A stretch of 64,000 nt of DNA, from positions 1 to 64,000 of the forward strand of contig CAJTCY010000006.1 of assembly GCA_910575075.1 (NCBI GenBank), in the 5' to 3' direction. A program made the translations under genes and the position numbers. Shown here one piece after another: positions 8,837-17,885 of the stretch (within the stretch, counting starts at the first letter, position 1; each line of letters opens with the position of its first letter). The notes beneath the pieces are model-generated. The model worked only from the letters and a program-made list of their open reading frames with translations. It ran no database searches and was not told the origin of the DNA. Origin of the DNA: Lachnospiraceae bacterium. GTDB taxonomy: Bacteria; Bacillota; Clostridia; Lachnospirales; Lachnospiraceae.

Positions 8837-9067
8837 GTATAAATTTTTATACGGGTAAGATCATAATGATTTCATCGTATATAGAAAGGAAAATCCCCGG
8901 TTACTTTATAGAAAGAGTAGCAGGGAATTTTTTGCGTGCCGGAAAGTATGTGATTTGTAGATGCTGATTGGATACGAGTATCATTTTCGCCATGGTATGG
9001 AAGAGACGGCAAGTGTTATCTACAGATTTCCTTGTGGGTGACTTCAAATACCTGAAAGTTTTTCGGC

Positions 9068-9592
9068 TTACAAGAAAATAATATTTTTTTCTGCCAACGC
9101 CTTTCCTTTCTGTATCCGTTCCATTACTTCATCAATAGGTGCATACACGATCTCTCTTTTATCGTTTTGAGTGAATAGATAATCCATAACCCCATCTATT
9201 CCTGTCTCTATTTCCAGAAAATCCATCCAAAAATCAAACAAAGCTTCTTTCTCCAAATCTCCTGACCGGAAAATTTCTATAATCAGTTCCCTCAAGGCTT
9301 CTTCTGGCAATCCAGTCCTAAAAGGCTCCTGCATAAGCGCCTCTGCTGCTTTAGTCTCCAAGCTGGTATAAGACCAGTATTCATTAACTTCTTCTATATC
9401 ATAATTTTCTTTCCCTGTCAGTTCTCGCAGCTCGTTTTGCAATGCAATGAGTTTTTCCTTCGCATTAAGGTCAGTATCATAGTCAAATTCCTCCATAATG
9501 CTGGCTGCCCTATCTATTATCCTCATAGCTTCCGGCAGTTTTGTCTCATCAATTTTAGTATTGATAATGATTTGCTCTACGTCCTGTCTCAT
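9068..9592 (-). CDS. Acidic hypothetical protein
   Basis: A 174-residue acidic, largely helical protein without signal peptide or membrane segment. I do not recognise the family. The ATG at 9592 was chosen because AAGGAG lies nine bases upstream (9602-9607), giving MRQDVEQII. A longer in-frame start at 9619 has no good ribosome site. It is transcribed towards the 8800-8836 terminator and appears intact, unlike its neighbours. The Glu/Asp-rich composition would suit an inhibitor, an immunity protein or a DNA mimic, but nothing in the sequence decides this. Confidence 0.7.
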   Translation of the reverse strand: MRQDVEQIIINTKIDETKLPEAMRIIDRAASIMEEFDYDTDLNAKEKLIALQNELRELTGKENYDIEEVNEYWSYTSLETKAAEALMQEPFRTGLPEEALRELIIEIFRSGDLEKEALFDFWMDFLEIETGIDGVMDYLFTQNDKREIVYAPIDEVMERIQKGKALAEKNIIFL

Positions 9593-9639
9593 AATTTTTG
9601 CTCCTTCGTATCTCCCCATAAAATTCCGATTTTATATAG

Positions 9640-10006
9640 CTCTATTATATGCTTTCCCATTGAAAAAGTACAGCCTTGGAGGGCTATAACTTCGGTAACG
9701 GTTTTATCTCATGGGCAAAGACCAACTAACGGCAGCTATTCCTACGCAAATGCGGTGGAATTTTCCGCTATACAGGCACAGCGGCTAGGTTGGGAGAAAT
9801 ACGGCGACACGCAGTACCTCGCCCATGTGCTTCAGTATTACCCATACGGGAGGGCGTTCACAAGCATTATCTTCTTTGATTGGGAGGAAGATGGAGAAAT
9901 CGCTTATGTCATGAAAACATGTGACCGCTATGAAACAGACAGAATGGATATGCTGCCCTATGCGGCAATAAAACCTGTGTCAGAATTAGAGAGGACACCG
10001 AACTAA
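9640..10006 (+). pseudogene. CwlT-like lysozyme-domain remnant
   Basis: Two overlapping frames together read GYNFGNGFISWA then NGSYSYANAVEFSAIQAQRLGWEKYGD in separate pieces, followed by a HVLQYYPYG segment. This resembles the lysozyme-like domain of the bifunctional cell-wall hydrolases carried by Tn916-type elements, which cut peptidoglycan during conjugation. The frame changes near 9715, there is no proper start, and the ~45 C-terminal residues do not match that family, so it seems to be a broken fusion of fragments. It ends at TAA 10006. Confidence 0.5.
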
Positions 10007-10156
10007 AGATTTTTCAAGTAGCTTTTTGCATTCTTGAGTTTGGGGATGGAAAGTGATATAATACAGAGAAATCAACAGAAACAATGCCAACAAGGACAGG
10101 GAAAATCATCAGTTTTCCTTGATGTTTAGACGGATAATTGTTATTTGGAGGAAGTT

Positions 10157-10213
10157 ATGTGTAGGAATAAAAAAAGGAAAAACAAAGTTTGTCTCCATGC
10201 AAAGCCAGTATAG
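10157..10213 (+). CDS. 18-residue putative leader peptide
   Basis: ATG 10157 follows GGAGGAAGTT and encodes a short, very basic peptide (MCRNKKRKNKVCLHAKPV). Its 3' half contains the first arm of two mutually exclusive hairpins, which is the usual arrangement of ribosome-stalling leader peptides. No function other than attenuation is suggested by its length. Confidence 0.5.
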   Translation: MCRNKKRKNKVCLHAKPV

Positions 10214-10322
10214 TAAGCGACATTTGCATGGAGTAAAGAGAAGTCGCTGATTTGATATGGCTGGCTTTGCTGCTTGGATTCAGCAGCCTTAAAGTAAATA
10301 CTGCCACTGGCAGCCTTTAAGG
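10157..10322 (+). promoter_or_regulatory. Structured leader, likely attenuator of the CD3324-like gene
   Basis: The segment ctccatgcaaagccag (10193-10208), at the end of the leader peptide, can pair either with tttgcatggag (10223-10233) or with ctggctttgc (10261-10270), but not both. Further stems are agcgac/gtcgct (10216-10221/10243-10248), gctgct/agcagc (10269-10286), and ccttaaag/ctttaagg (10287-10294/10315-10322) enclosing tgcca/tggca. The last stem ends just before the AAGGAGGAAGC ribosome site of the next gene. Control by ribosome stalling or antitermination is inferred. Confidence 0.6.
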
Positions 10323-10344
10323 AAAGCAAGGAGGAAGCCTGCAT

Positions 10345-10608
10345 ATGAAGTATATCAAAGCAAATGAGGTTCTCCCCGATATGTTAATTGAGGAGCTGCA
10401 AAAATATGTTCAGGCAGGATATATTTATATCCCTGCCAAACGTGAGCAGCATAAATCCTGGGGTGAACTGTCTGGCTATCGGAAAGAGCTTGAAGCACAC
10501 AATGACCGTATCATTGCCGAATATCAGAAAGGTGTTCCCATTGAGGAACTTGCGGATAAGTATTATCTTTCCGTATATGCCATACGCAAAATATTATATC
10601 AGAGATAA
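10345..10608 (+). CDS. CD3324-like small HTH protein
   Basis: An 87-residue predicted DNA-binding protein resembling the CD3324 / Mor-like group. The N-terminal part (MKYIKANEVLPDMLIEELQKYV) is followed by YIYIPAKREQHKSWGE and a C-terminal helix-turn-helix-like segment (IEELADKYYLSVYAIRKILY). Family members occur on many Firmicutes mobile elements and are thought to be regulators without a defined target. The start is ATG 10345 after AAGGAGG, directly behind the structured leader. A terminator lies at 10615. Confidence 0.75.
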   Translation: MKYIKANEVLPDMLIEELQKYVQAGYIYIPAKREQHKSWGELSGYRKELEAHNDRIIAEYQKGVPIEELADKYYLSVYAIRKILYQR

Positions 10609-10614
10609 CTATGG

Positions 10615-10645
10615 AGAGCTGCCGTATGAAAGGCGGCTCTTTTTT
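10615..10645 (+). terminator. Rho-independent terminator
   Basis: Arms agagctgcc and ggcggctct (one mismatch), then six Ts, close the CD3324-like gene. Confidence 0.75.
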
Positions 10646-10877
10646 ATCTTATAGGAAAGACCTTGCCACGCTAAAGCGTGAAAGTGTCTTCCTATAAGAT
10701 AAAAAACAGAATCTAACTGTCCTAAGGAATCCCCCGTGCAAGCACGGTACCCCTTAGGACAAATCCGCACTCGTGCAAGAAGAAATATGTCGCTGAAGCG
10801 ACTGCACTCGGCGCGGCAAACCGTCCAAGTTCCTCATGAATGAGGGATTTAGGGAGTTGAAGCGGACTTGTCCGCTT
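10640..10877. repeat. Cluster of nested hairpins
   Basis: Three compact structures fill this non-coding stretch. 10640-10706 has arms ttttatcttatagga/tcctataagataaaa with an inner cacgct/agcgtg stem. 10719-10760 has gtcctaagg/ccttaggac with an inner ccgtgc/gcacgg stem. 10860-10877 is aagcggac-tt-gtccgctt. The first two share the same outer-stem/inner-stem design. No gene is present. The acetyltransferase gene follows. Confidence 0.7.
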
Positions 10878-10973
10878 TGTTCCTGATTATTTCTGTACTG
10901 TTTGGTATATTGAGAATTGTTTGGCTGATAGATAAAATGGTAATGTAATTTGTTTTGACAGGAGGATCAAAAA

Positions 10974-11606
10974 ATGGCTGATGTAGGAAAAGTATATCCA
11001 CGGACAGGGGTTATGCAGACAGTTTATTTAAAAAATGTGGTTACCAATCCGAATATTGAAGTTGGCGAATATACAATGTATAACGATTTTGTAAATGACC
11101 CTGCAAATTTTGAGAAGAATAATGTATTGTACCATTATCCAATTAACCACGATAAACTGAAAATAGGAAAATTCTGTTCGGTTGCTTGTGGGGCAAAATT
11201 TCTTTTTAACAGTGCGAATCACGCAATGGCTTCTTTATCCACATATCCGTTTCCTTTATTTTTTGAAGAGTGGGGACTTGAGAAAAAAGATGTTGCAAAA
11301 TCGTGGGATAACAAGGGCCATATTATCATTGGGAATGATGTATGGATTGGTTATGAAGCGGTCATATTGGCAGGGGTTACGATTGGGGATGGAGCAATCA
11401 TAGGGACTCATGCTGTTGTCACAAAGGATGTTCCGCCATATACTGTTGTCGGCGGTATTCCAGCAAAGCCTATTAAAAAACGCTTTGACGATAAGATCAT
11501 TTCGGACCTTTTAGAGATCCAATGGTGGAATTGGCCAAATGAAAAAATTACCCAGAACATGGAATCGATACAGTCTGGAAATATTGAGCAAATTAGGAGG
11601 ATTTAA
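10974..11606 (+). CDS. Vat/CatB-type xenobiotic O-acetyltransferase
   Basis: A 210-residue left-handed beta-helix acyltransferase of the hexapeptide (LbH) class. The N-terminal [10 protein letters not shown] and [20 protein letters not shown], the catalytic-His segment SANHAM near residue 82, the hexapeptide repeats ([22 protein letters not shown] in parts) and the [21 protein letters not shown] turn are all present. Relatives transfer acetyl from acetyl-CoA to streptogramin A or chloramphenicol, but many chromosomal relatives have unknown substrates, so resistance is not proven. ATG 10974 follows GGAGG. The Cys-nucleophile gene starts two bases after it. Confidence 0.85.
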   Translation: MADVGKVYPRTGVMQTVYLKNVVTNPNIEVGEYTMYNDFVNDPANFEKNNVLYHYPINHDKLKIGKFCSVACGAKFLFNSANHAMASLSTYPFPLFFEEWGLEKKDVAKSWDNKGHIIIGNDVWIGYEAVILAGVTIGDGAIIGTHAVVTKDVPPYTVVGGIPAKPIKKRFDDKIISDLLEIQWWNWPNEKITQNMESIQSGNIEQIRRI

Positions 11607-11608
11607 TT

Positions 11609-12040
11609 ATGTGTACAAGATTTGTCTATAACGGGAGTGATACCATTGTAGGATTTAATTTTGATATAGACCTTTCGGTTTGGACACATACCATTGTCAA
11701 AGAAGAAGATAAATTTTATATTGGTATCAAAATGCCCGATGGAGATTACCATTCCTTTCACGGAATAAATAAAAATGGGAATGTTGGCACTCTGCTTTAT
11801 GTAAATGGCAATAGGAATGGAACGTATATTGCTGACAAAAATTGCTGCACCATCTCAGAACTGACGGAAAGTTTCATTCAAGGAAAAATCACACTGAATG
11901 ATGCACTGAATATCGTCCAGAATACCAAAGTTGTATATGCTCCCGATGCTACAATGTATGCTATGCTTTCGGATAAAAAAGGGCGTGTGCTTATCATAGA
12001 ACCTGGACTTGGCTATCAGTTTGAACGGTCGAGGCATTGA
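11609..12040 (+). pseudogene. Ntn-hydrolase (linear amide C-N hydrolase-like), C-terminally truncated
   Basis: The protein starts MCTRFVYN, placing a Cys at position 2, as in choloylglycine/penicillin-V-acylase-like N-terminal nucleophile hydrolases that cleave linear amide bonds. It continues with GFNFDIDLSVW. At 143 residues it is much shorter than the usual 230-330, and the frame breaks off into unrelated sequence near 12025. ATG 11609 has TTAGGAGG upstream. It probably formed an operon with the acetyltransferase before truncation. Confidence 0.6.
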
Positions 12041-12194
12041 AACTTCAACACGAGCAAAGTCAGATTGAAAGAAAAACACAAAGCGGAGAATAGCGAGTAG
12101 CTGAAAAGGAGCGTCAGTTTGCATTACGGCAGGAAAAGAAAAAAGCAAAGCATCGGGGAAGATAATCCAAGAATGGACTTGCCCAAATGCAGCC

Positions 12195-12225
12195 TTGACT
12201 TTACCCTTAGGGGAACGTGTAAAAT
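12195..12225 (+). promoter_or_regulatory. MerR-type promoter with 19-bp spacer and dyad
   Basis: TTGACT (12195-12200) and TAAAAT (12220-12225) are separated by 19 bases rather than 17, with the dyad ACCCTTAGGGG in the spacer. This is the hallmark of promoters that MerR-family proteins activate by untwisting. It lies just upstream of the MerR gene, so autoregulation and control of the downstream hydrolase are likely. Confidence 0.75.
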
Positions 12226-12242
12226 GGGGATACAAAAAGGAG

Positions 12243-13094
12243 ATGAATCAATTTATGTTATCCATCGGAGAATTTTCAAATATATGCAGAGTATCCACGA
12301 AAACACTTCGCTATTATGCAGAAATTGGACTACTGCTCCCAGGTGAAGTGAATCCGGAAAACGGGTATCGGTATTATGCCATAGAGCAATTGGAAACAAT
12401 GCTCTTTATCAACCGCTTGAAATCCTATCATTTTTCTTTAGATGAGATTGGTGATATTTTGAAATCTGACAGTTCAGAGGAACAGCTCTATGCCGTCCTT
12501 TCTAAAAAGAAGCAGGAATTAGAGCGGCAGGTTCAAAATACACAGGATACCTTATTGCAAATAAATACTGATATGAAAACATTGATGCAGGGGAAAAGCA
12601 TAATGTCCTTTATAGAGGATATGGATGTAACGCTAGTAGATATTCCTGTGATGTATCTCTTATCTGTTCGGAAAAATGTTCTTAAAAATGATTATGAAAG
12701 GGAGTATATCAAGTGTTTCGGCGGGCTCTTTCGCAGGATTGCAAACGAAAAATTAACATTAGCTGCTCCGCCAATGGTACTGTTTCATGGTTCAGAACAT
12801 ACACCCCAGGGATTAGATACGGAATTTGCAGTTCCTGTGAGAGAATATGTTACTGGAACGAGGGATTTTCTGCCGGGGCTATGCTTGAAAACAGTTGTGA
12901 AAGGCTCTTATTCCAATCTGCCGTCAGCCTATGTCAGATTGTGTGAATATGCAGAACAAGAAAGCTATGTGTGCAGCAATGCTCTATTTGAGGTTTATGT
13001 AGCAGACCCTTCCCAGACAGAAAGTGAACATGAGCTGATAACCGAAGTCTACTATCCCGTAACGAAATCTCATACAGAAAGGAACACACTATGA
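12243..13094 (+). CDS. MerR-family regulator with GyrI-like ligand domain
   Basis: About 283 residues: N-terminal winged HTH (MLSIGEFSNICRVSTKTLRYY, then NGYRYY), a helical dimerisation segment around residues 85-120, and a C-terminal GyrI/BmrR-like effector domain (~130-283). Relatives such as BmrR sense lipophilic cations. ATG 12243 abuts AAAGGAG, so ATG 12255 with a more normal spacing is an alternative start. The stop overlaps the start of the next gene by four bases (ATGA), showing an operon. The MerR-type promoter lies immediately upstream. Confidence 0.88.
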   Translation: MNQFMLSIGEFSNICRVSTKTLRYYAEIGLLLPGEVNPENGYRYYAIEQLETMLFINRLKSYHFSLDEIGDILKSDSSEEQLYAVLSKKKQELERQVQNTQDTLLQINTDMKTLMQGKSIMSFIEDMDVTLVDIPVMYLLSVRKNVLKNDYEREYIKCFGGLFRRIANEKLTLAAPPMVLFHGSEHTPQGLDTEFAVPVREYVTGTRDFLPGLCLKTVVKGSYSNLPSAYVRLCEYAEQESYVCSNALFEVYVADPSQTESEHELITEVYYPVTKSHTERNTL

Positions 13095-14080
13095 ACGAAA
13101 GCGCATTTGAAGAGTTAGAGAAAATAATTGAAAGAGATTACAAGAATATTGCGGGTATGCAGATTAGTTATGATGGTGTGGTTATATATGAAAAATATTG
13201 GAATGGATACAGTGCCGACAGGCGTATACACATTTATTCCGTAACCAAAAGTATTGTGTCCACTTTAATCGGTATTGCCATAGACAAGGGTAATATCAGA
13301 GATGTGCAGCAGAAAGTAATTGAATTTTTTCCAGAATATATGCCCAAAAAAGGCGAAAAAACAATCCAGAATATTACTCTGGAAAACTTGCTGACCATGA
13401 CAGCCCCCTATAAATACAGATTTTTCCCACCATATATAAAATATTTCACAAGTGGGGATTGGGTGGAATTTTCTCTTGATCTACTGGGTGGTAAAGGAAA
13501 CATTGGAGAATTTCGTTATGTACCGCTTATAGGACTCGATATTTTGACAGGCGTTTTGACAAAAGCGACAAAAATGTCTGTATCAGAGTTTGCGGCTGAA
13601 TATTTATTTACACCTTTAGAAATTGACGCCCCGCCGAATGTATTTTTCCATAGCAAAGAGGAACAAATGGCATGGAACAGGGAAAAATATGTTGACGGGT
13701 GGGTAGTTGACCCTATGGGTGTAAATACGGCAGGGTGGGGACTTGCTTTGTCTGCTTCTGAAATGTTGAAAATCGGGTTGCTGTATTTGAATCATGGAGT
13801 ATGGGGAAATAAGCAGATTGTGTCTGCTGAATGGATAATTGAAAGCACGAAAGAACATAGCCGATGGGCAGCCCGAAAGTTGTCCTATGGATACTTATGG
13901 TGGCTTGGTGACGATGGCGGTTATGCTGCAATGGGAGATGGTGGAAATATAATTTATGTCAATCCAAATAGAAAATTAGTTGTGTCTGTCGCTTCCAATT
14001 TTGTGCCAAGACCCAAAGACAGGATTGAGTTAATAAAAAGACATATTGAGCCAATCATGGAGATAGCTGTTATGTGTTGA
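13091..14080 (+). CDS. Serine hydrolase of the class C beta-lactamase-like family
   Basis: A 329-residue protein with SxxK as SVTK near residue 52, where the Ser is the acyl-enzyme nucleophile. The second family motif is less clear, and a GYLWW segment occurs near residue 269. The family includes esterases, D-aminopeptidases and class C-like enzymes. No signal peptide is visible, so an intracellular esterase or peptidase role is more likely than beta-lactam resistance. It is translationally coupled to the MerR gene and presumably induced by its ligand. Confidence 0.85.
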   Translation: MNESAFEELEKIIERDYKNIAGMQISYDGVVIYEKYWNGYSADRRIHIYSVTKSIVSTLIGIAIDKGNIRDVQQKVIEFFPEYMPKKGEKTIQNITLENLLTMTAPYKYRFFPPYIKYFTSGDWVEFSLDLLGGKGNIGEFRYVPLIGLDILTGVLTKATKMSVSEFAAEYLFTPLEIDAPPNVFFHSKEEQMAWNREKYVDGWVVDPMGVNTAGWGLALSASEMLKIGLLYLNHGVWGNKQIVSAEWIIESTKEHSRWAARKLSYGYLWWLGDDGGYAAMGDGGNIIYVNPNRKLVVSVASNFVPRPKDRIELIKRHIEPIMEIAVMC

Positions 14081-14222
14081 AAGACTATGGGGGCACATAT
14101 GGGAATATGGTGAAAGTTTCATTTTGTTTATAAATCCTCGTTTCTTGCTTTACCGCAAACGTGCTTGCCAATATGAACAAAGGGCAGCACATTTATAAAA
14201 ATTTTTCAGCAGAAAGGATGTT

Positions 14223-14251
14223 TTGACAGCGAAATTTTCGTTGAGTAGATT
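14223..14251 (+). promoter_or_regulatory. Promoter of the TetR/oxidoreductase operon
   Basis: TTGACA at 14223-14228 and TAGATT at 14246-14251 with a 17-base spacer lie upstream of the TetR gene. The remaining part of 14081-14317 holds no gene. Confidence 0.55.
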
Positions 14252-14317
14252 ACTCTATAAATTTTCTATTGTATGTGTTAATGTTAAGATGTACTTACCT
14301 GTTGGAGGAGATGTTAT

Positions 14318-14944
14318 ATGACGAGGAAAGAGCAAAAGGAAGTGAAAAAATCTCAAATTATTCAGGCTACTTTGGATTTATTTGTGGAACGTGGATATTA
14401 TGGGACAAAAACAAGTCAGATATCCAGACGGGCAGAAATCAGTGAAGGACTGTTGTTCCATTATTTTCCGACAAAAGAAATTTTGCTGGAAGAGTTAATA
14501 AATATCGGGCTTGAAGGGATGCGTACGCCAATGCAGATAAATGCAAAGAATGGTCTGGACTTTTTCTATCAATTTACTACAATGTTGTTTTCACAAGCAG
14601 AGAAAAAACCTTCCATAGCACAAATGTTTGTGTTTATGGGGCATGTGGTGTTGGCAGAAGATATACCGGAAAGGCTTCGTGAACTGGCATCCTCTGTAGA
14701 TACGGTTTCCTATTGCCAATGGTGGGTGGAATCAGGACAACAGGATGGGAGTATCCGGAAAGGAAATGTGATGTCAATTTCAAATATGTATTGGTGTTCT
14801 ATTCATGGAATAATGGAACAGTATGCCTTACGCCCGGAAATTCCGTTACCAGAAGCGAGTTGGGTAGTAGATATGCTGCGAAGTGATAAGTGTGAAAAAA
14901 AACACTTTCAAACTATTGATTTGCAGGAGGAAAACAATGAGTGA
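14318..14944 (+). CDS. TetR-family regulator
   Basis: A 208-residue regulator. N-terminal HTH: ATLDLFVERGYYGTKTSQIS then ISEGLLFHYFPTKEILLEE, the standard TetR recognition helix and FxxK turn. The C-terminal helical ligand domain has no close assignable type. ATG 14318 follows GGAGGAG. It overlaps the oxidoreductase gene by eight bases, so the two are co-transcribed and the oxidoreductase is its likely target. Confidence 0.9.
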   Translation: MTRKEQKEVKKSQIIQATLDLFVERGYYGTKTSQISRRAEISEGLLFHYFPTKEILLEELINIGLEGMRTPMQINAKNGLDFFYQFTTMLFSQAEKKPSIAQMFVFMGHVVLAEDIPERLRELASSVDTVSYCQWWVESGQQDGSIRKGNVMSISNMYWCSIHGIMEQYALRPEIPLPEASWVVDMLRSDKCEKKHFQTIDLQEENNE

Positions 14945-16427
14945 AAAAAAGAAGATAATAATTGCAGGCGGCGGTATTGCGGGTCTTGGAGCAGGAATTT
15001 ACGCAAGACTGGCAGGTTATGAAGCAGATATTTATGAAAAAAATCCCATAGCCGGCGGTCAGTGTATGGGATGGAGCCGGAAAGGCTGTCATATAGATAA
15101 CTGTATCCATTGGCTCACTGGAACAAAGAAAGGGACAGCTCTCCGCAGGGTATGGGAAACAGTAGGGGCATTGGAGGAACATACAAAGTTTGCGGACTGT
15201 GACAGTTTCTATACGAGCATTGCAGGGGATTCGCATGTAACGTTGTGGAAAGATTTAGAAAGGACGGAGGCTGAGTTTCTGCAATTATCGCCAGAAGATG
15301 AAAAGGAAATAAAAAAATTTATTGAGCATGTGAAATATGCGGCAGAATGTGAAATACCAGCCGAAAAACCTATGGATGCTATGGGAATTGGTGATTATAT
15401 TCGTATGGGGGCTTCTATGGCAGACATGCCAAAGGTAACAAAGGAATATGGCTCTATTGATTTGCAGGAGATGGCAGGGCGTTTCAAGCACCCTGCACTG
15501 AAAGTACTGTTTACAGACTATATGCCCAAGGAATATGTTGCAAGTTCATTTCTTGTTTCCTATGCTGCTATGGCATCTGGTAATGGTGAAATTCCATTAG
15601 GTGGTTCTTTGGCAATGACAAACCGTATGGTGAAGCGTTTTCAACAGTTGGGTGGGATATTACACTGCAATGCTCCAGTATCAAAGATTCTAATAAAAAA
15701 TAAAAAAGCAGTAGGAATTGAAACAGCAGATAAAAAAACAGTGTTGGCGGATTATGTAATTTCCTCAGTAGACACTATGGAAATGTTTTGTAATCTGATT
15801 GGAAAAGAGTATATGGATGAGAAATGGCAGTCCTGTTATAAAGATACTGATAAATATCCGCTTTTCAGTGCGGTTCAGGCTGCGTTCATGGTAGATCAAA
15901 GCGCATATGATGAGAAAGGAACTATTTTCTTTGATTGTTTGCCTTTTGAAACAGGAGGAAAGAAAGTTGACAGAATTTCGGTGAAAAGTTATGAATATGA
16001 ACCGGAATTTGCACCAATGGGGAAAACTGTGCTTCAAGTAAATGTACCACAATTCGATAAGGAATATTTGTATTGGAAAGCATTGTCAAAAGAGGAATAT
16101 GAAAATCAGAAGAAAGAGGCAATAAGGGTGATAGAAGAACGGTTGTTTGCACAGTTTCCCAAACTTCGGGGACATATGGAATTTCTTGACTGCTGGACGC
16201 CAATAACCTATGAGAAATACTGTAACGCATATCATGGAGCATATATGAGTTTTATTACGAGAAAAGGAGTAAAGCCTTTTCGTGTTAAAGGGATGATAAA
16301 AGGAGTGAAAAACCTATATATTGCCAGTCAGTGGATTATGGCGCCAGGTGGGCTTCCGGTAGCTGTAACAGCAGGAAAGTTTGCTGTCTGGAGGATTGCT
16401 AGAAAAGATAGGGGAAATCGGCATTAG
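14937..16427 (+). CDS. Phytoene-desaturase-like FAD/NAD(P) oxidoreductase
   Basis: About 496 residues. The N-terminal dinucleotide-binding fold reads IIIAGGGIAGLGAGIYA (GxGxxG) near residues 6-22, with EKNPIAGGQCMGW following. The C-terminal FAD-contact segment LYIASQWIMAPGGLPVAVTAGKFA is typical of CrtI-like desaturases and retinol saturase-like proteins. No carotenoid genes are nearby, so the substrate is unknown. ATG 14937 was chosen because GCAGGAGG stands just upstream. An in-frame start further upstream lies inside the regulator gene. Confidence 0.85.
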   Translation: MSEKKKIIIAGGGIAGLGAGIYARLAGYEADIYEKNPIAGGQCMGWSRKGCHIDNCIHWLTGTKKGTALRRVWETVGALEEHTKFADCDSFYTSIAGDSHVTLWKDLERTEAEFLQLSPEDEKEIKKFIEHVKYAAECEIPAEKPMDAMGIGDYIRMGASMADMPKVTKEYGSIDLQEMAGRFKHPALKVLFTDYMPKEYVASSFLVSYAAMASGNGEIPLGGSLAMTNRMVKRFQQLGGILHCNAPVSKILIKNKKAVGIETADKKTVLADYVISSVDTMEMFCNLIGKEYMDEKWQSCYKDTDKYPLFSAVQAAFMVDQSAYDEKGTIFFDCLPFETGGKKVDRISVKSYEYEPEFAPMGKTVLQVNVPQFDKEYLYWKALSKEEYENQKKEAIRVIEERLFAQFPKLRGHMEFLDCWTPITYEKYCNAYHGAYMSFITRKGVKPFRVKGMIKGVKNLYIASQWIMAPGGLPVAVTAGKFAVWRIARKDRGNRH

Positions 16428-16768
16428 CCCATTTCCCCCGTCATGGACTAATCGCAGGAAGTTGCAAAAAGAAATCCGTATTTCTATCATTCATCCGCTT
16501 GTGGGGGAAAGTTAGTGTTTCCAAAAATGGAAACGTCATTATCACGATTACACAGAATTGAGTAATCGCCATTAAAGAGAAAACCTACAATAAAATATTG
16601 GATTATATCAGATAAATTGTTATCAGTATCGCCGATAACTTGACGAAAACCTACAACTGAATATTGAATCATATCAGGTTATCCATTCCGGATGCTCTTT
16701 TTAGCGTTCGCATCTAAACGAATGCTGTCTATTATCATATCGAAAATCGAAAGGAAGTATTATAAGTA
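16428..16768. repeat. Intergenic stretch with a ~32-nt imperfect direct repeat
   Basis: Two similar units, beginning gaaaacctacaa and ending atatcag, occur at about 16579-16611 and 16645-16678. A separate gataa-centred symmetry lies between them. No gene was recognised. Confidence 0.45.
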
Positions 16769-17778
16769 ATGAGCAGTAAAAAGAAATTAGAGCAAAGAAA
16801 AGAATTTAAAGAATATTTATCCATAGCAGATAAAAGGGTATTGGATATTAAGAAATCAGGAATAGAGCTTATCTCTAATGATGAAGTATTTGTAATGGTA
16901 AATGGTACAAGCAATTACTGGATATCCAATCATGGGAGACTGACAAATAATCTACATAATAAATTTTACATGCATAAGGCAGGATATGCACATTTCACTC
17001 TTAGCGGCATTGATAAGAAAATTGAAACATATACAGATAAACTTGTGGCAGAGCATTTCCTTGAAAATCCACGTAACTATAACAAGATATGGCACATTGA
17101 CAAGAGTAAGAACAACTGCTATTACAGGAACCTGGTATGGGTAAATAATGAAGAATACATTGATCTGGAACGTGGTATTTTGCTTGTAGAGGAATTCGGC
17201 AGGCAACAGGAGTACATACCATATATCACGCTGAAATCCAATGCTGCGTATTCGATCTGGAATGGTATTTATATACGCTGTTATGTAGATAAGAATGGTT
17301 CGTCCATGTGTGAGTTGTGGAGAAATGATATGGATGCCTTTGCCGAGTAGTGGGATTCTGAGTATTATCAGTGTGACGGTGAATCCATGGCAGTAGATAA
17401 AGATTTATTGTTTCCAGGCAATAAAGAATATGCGCCTGACAGCGCTGTATCATCCCTCAGACATTAAACACTATGCTGTCTAACTGTAAGAAACATAGAT
17501 TGCCTAAATGGAAGAAAGCAAAGATGGATTTGCCTTTAGGAGTCTGGTATGACAGTAAGATGAAGATGTATTATGGGGAGATCAAACCTTATGGGCATGA
17601 TGAGGTAATCAGGTTGTCTTACTGGGATACACCAGAGGAAGTGTTTGAGGAATATAAAAGACATAAACAGGCTGATATTCTGATTATGGCGGATAAGTAC
17701 AAGAATAAAGTGCCAAAGAAGGTATATGATGCGTTGCTGAGGTTTGAAGTGAAGCCATATGTGGAGGATTGGGATTGA
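16769..17778 (+). pseudogene. Decayed HNH/NUMOD4 endonuclease-like gene
   Basis: The first frame (16769-17350) has a NUMOD4-like YWISNHGRLTN and an HNH-like WHIDKSKNNCYYRNLVWV, as in phage-associated homing endonucleases. A TAG at 17348 replaces a probable Trp codon, coding resemblance continues to about 17455, and a frameshift then leads into 17473-17778, whose GVWYDSKMKMYYGEI resembles the DNA-contact domain that often follows HNH. One nonsense codon plus one frameshift make it inactive. ATG 16769 is the natural start. Confidence 0.6.
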
Positions 17779-17885
17779 TGATTGAGAATATTGAGTATTA
17801 AGCGTTGATTATGGGCATATCGGATAGAAATATCTTATCTAGTCTAGTGTAGTGACATGATGATATTTAGTTTTACTACCACCTT

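Noticed and set aside
11609-12190. Relaxase (MobA-like) tail after the Ntn-hydrolase fragment
   Set aside because: The resemblance is limited to charged residues and no motif is visible.
16579-16678. CRISPR array
   Set aside because: Only two imperfect units and no spacers or cas genes.
576-17846. Composite transposon formed by the two IS630 copies
   Set aside because: Only one end of copy 1 is visible and no flanking duplication of the whole unit can be shown; kept only as a possibility.
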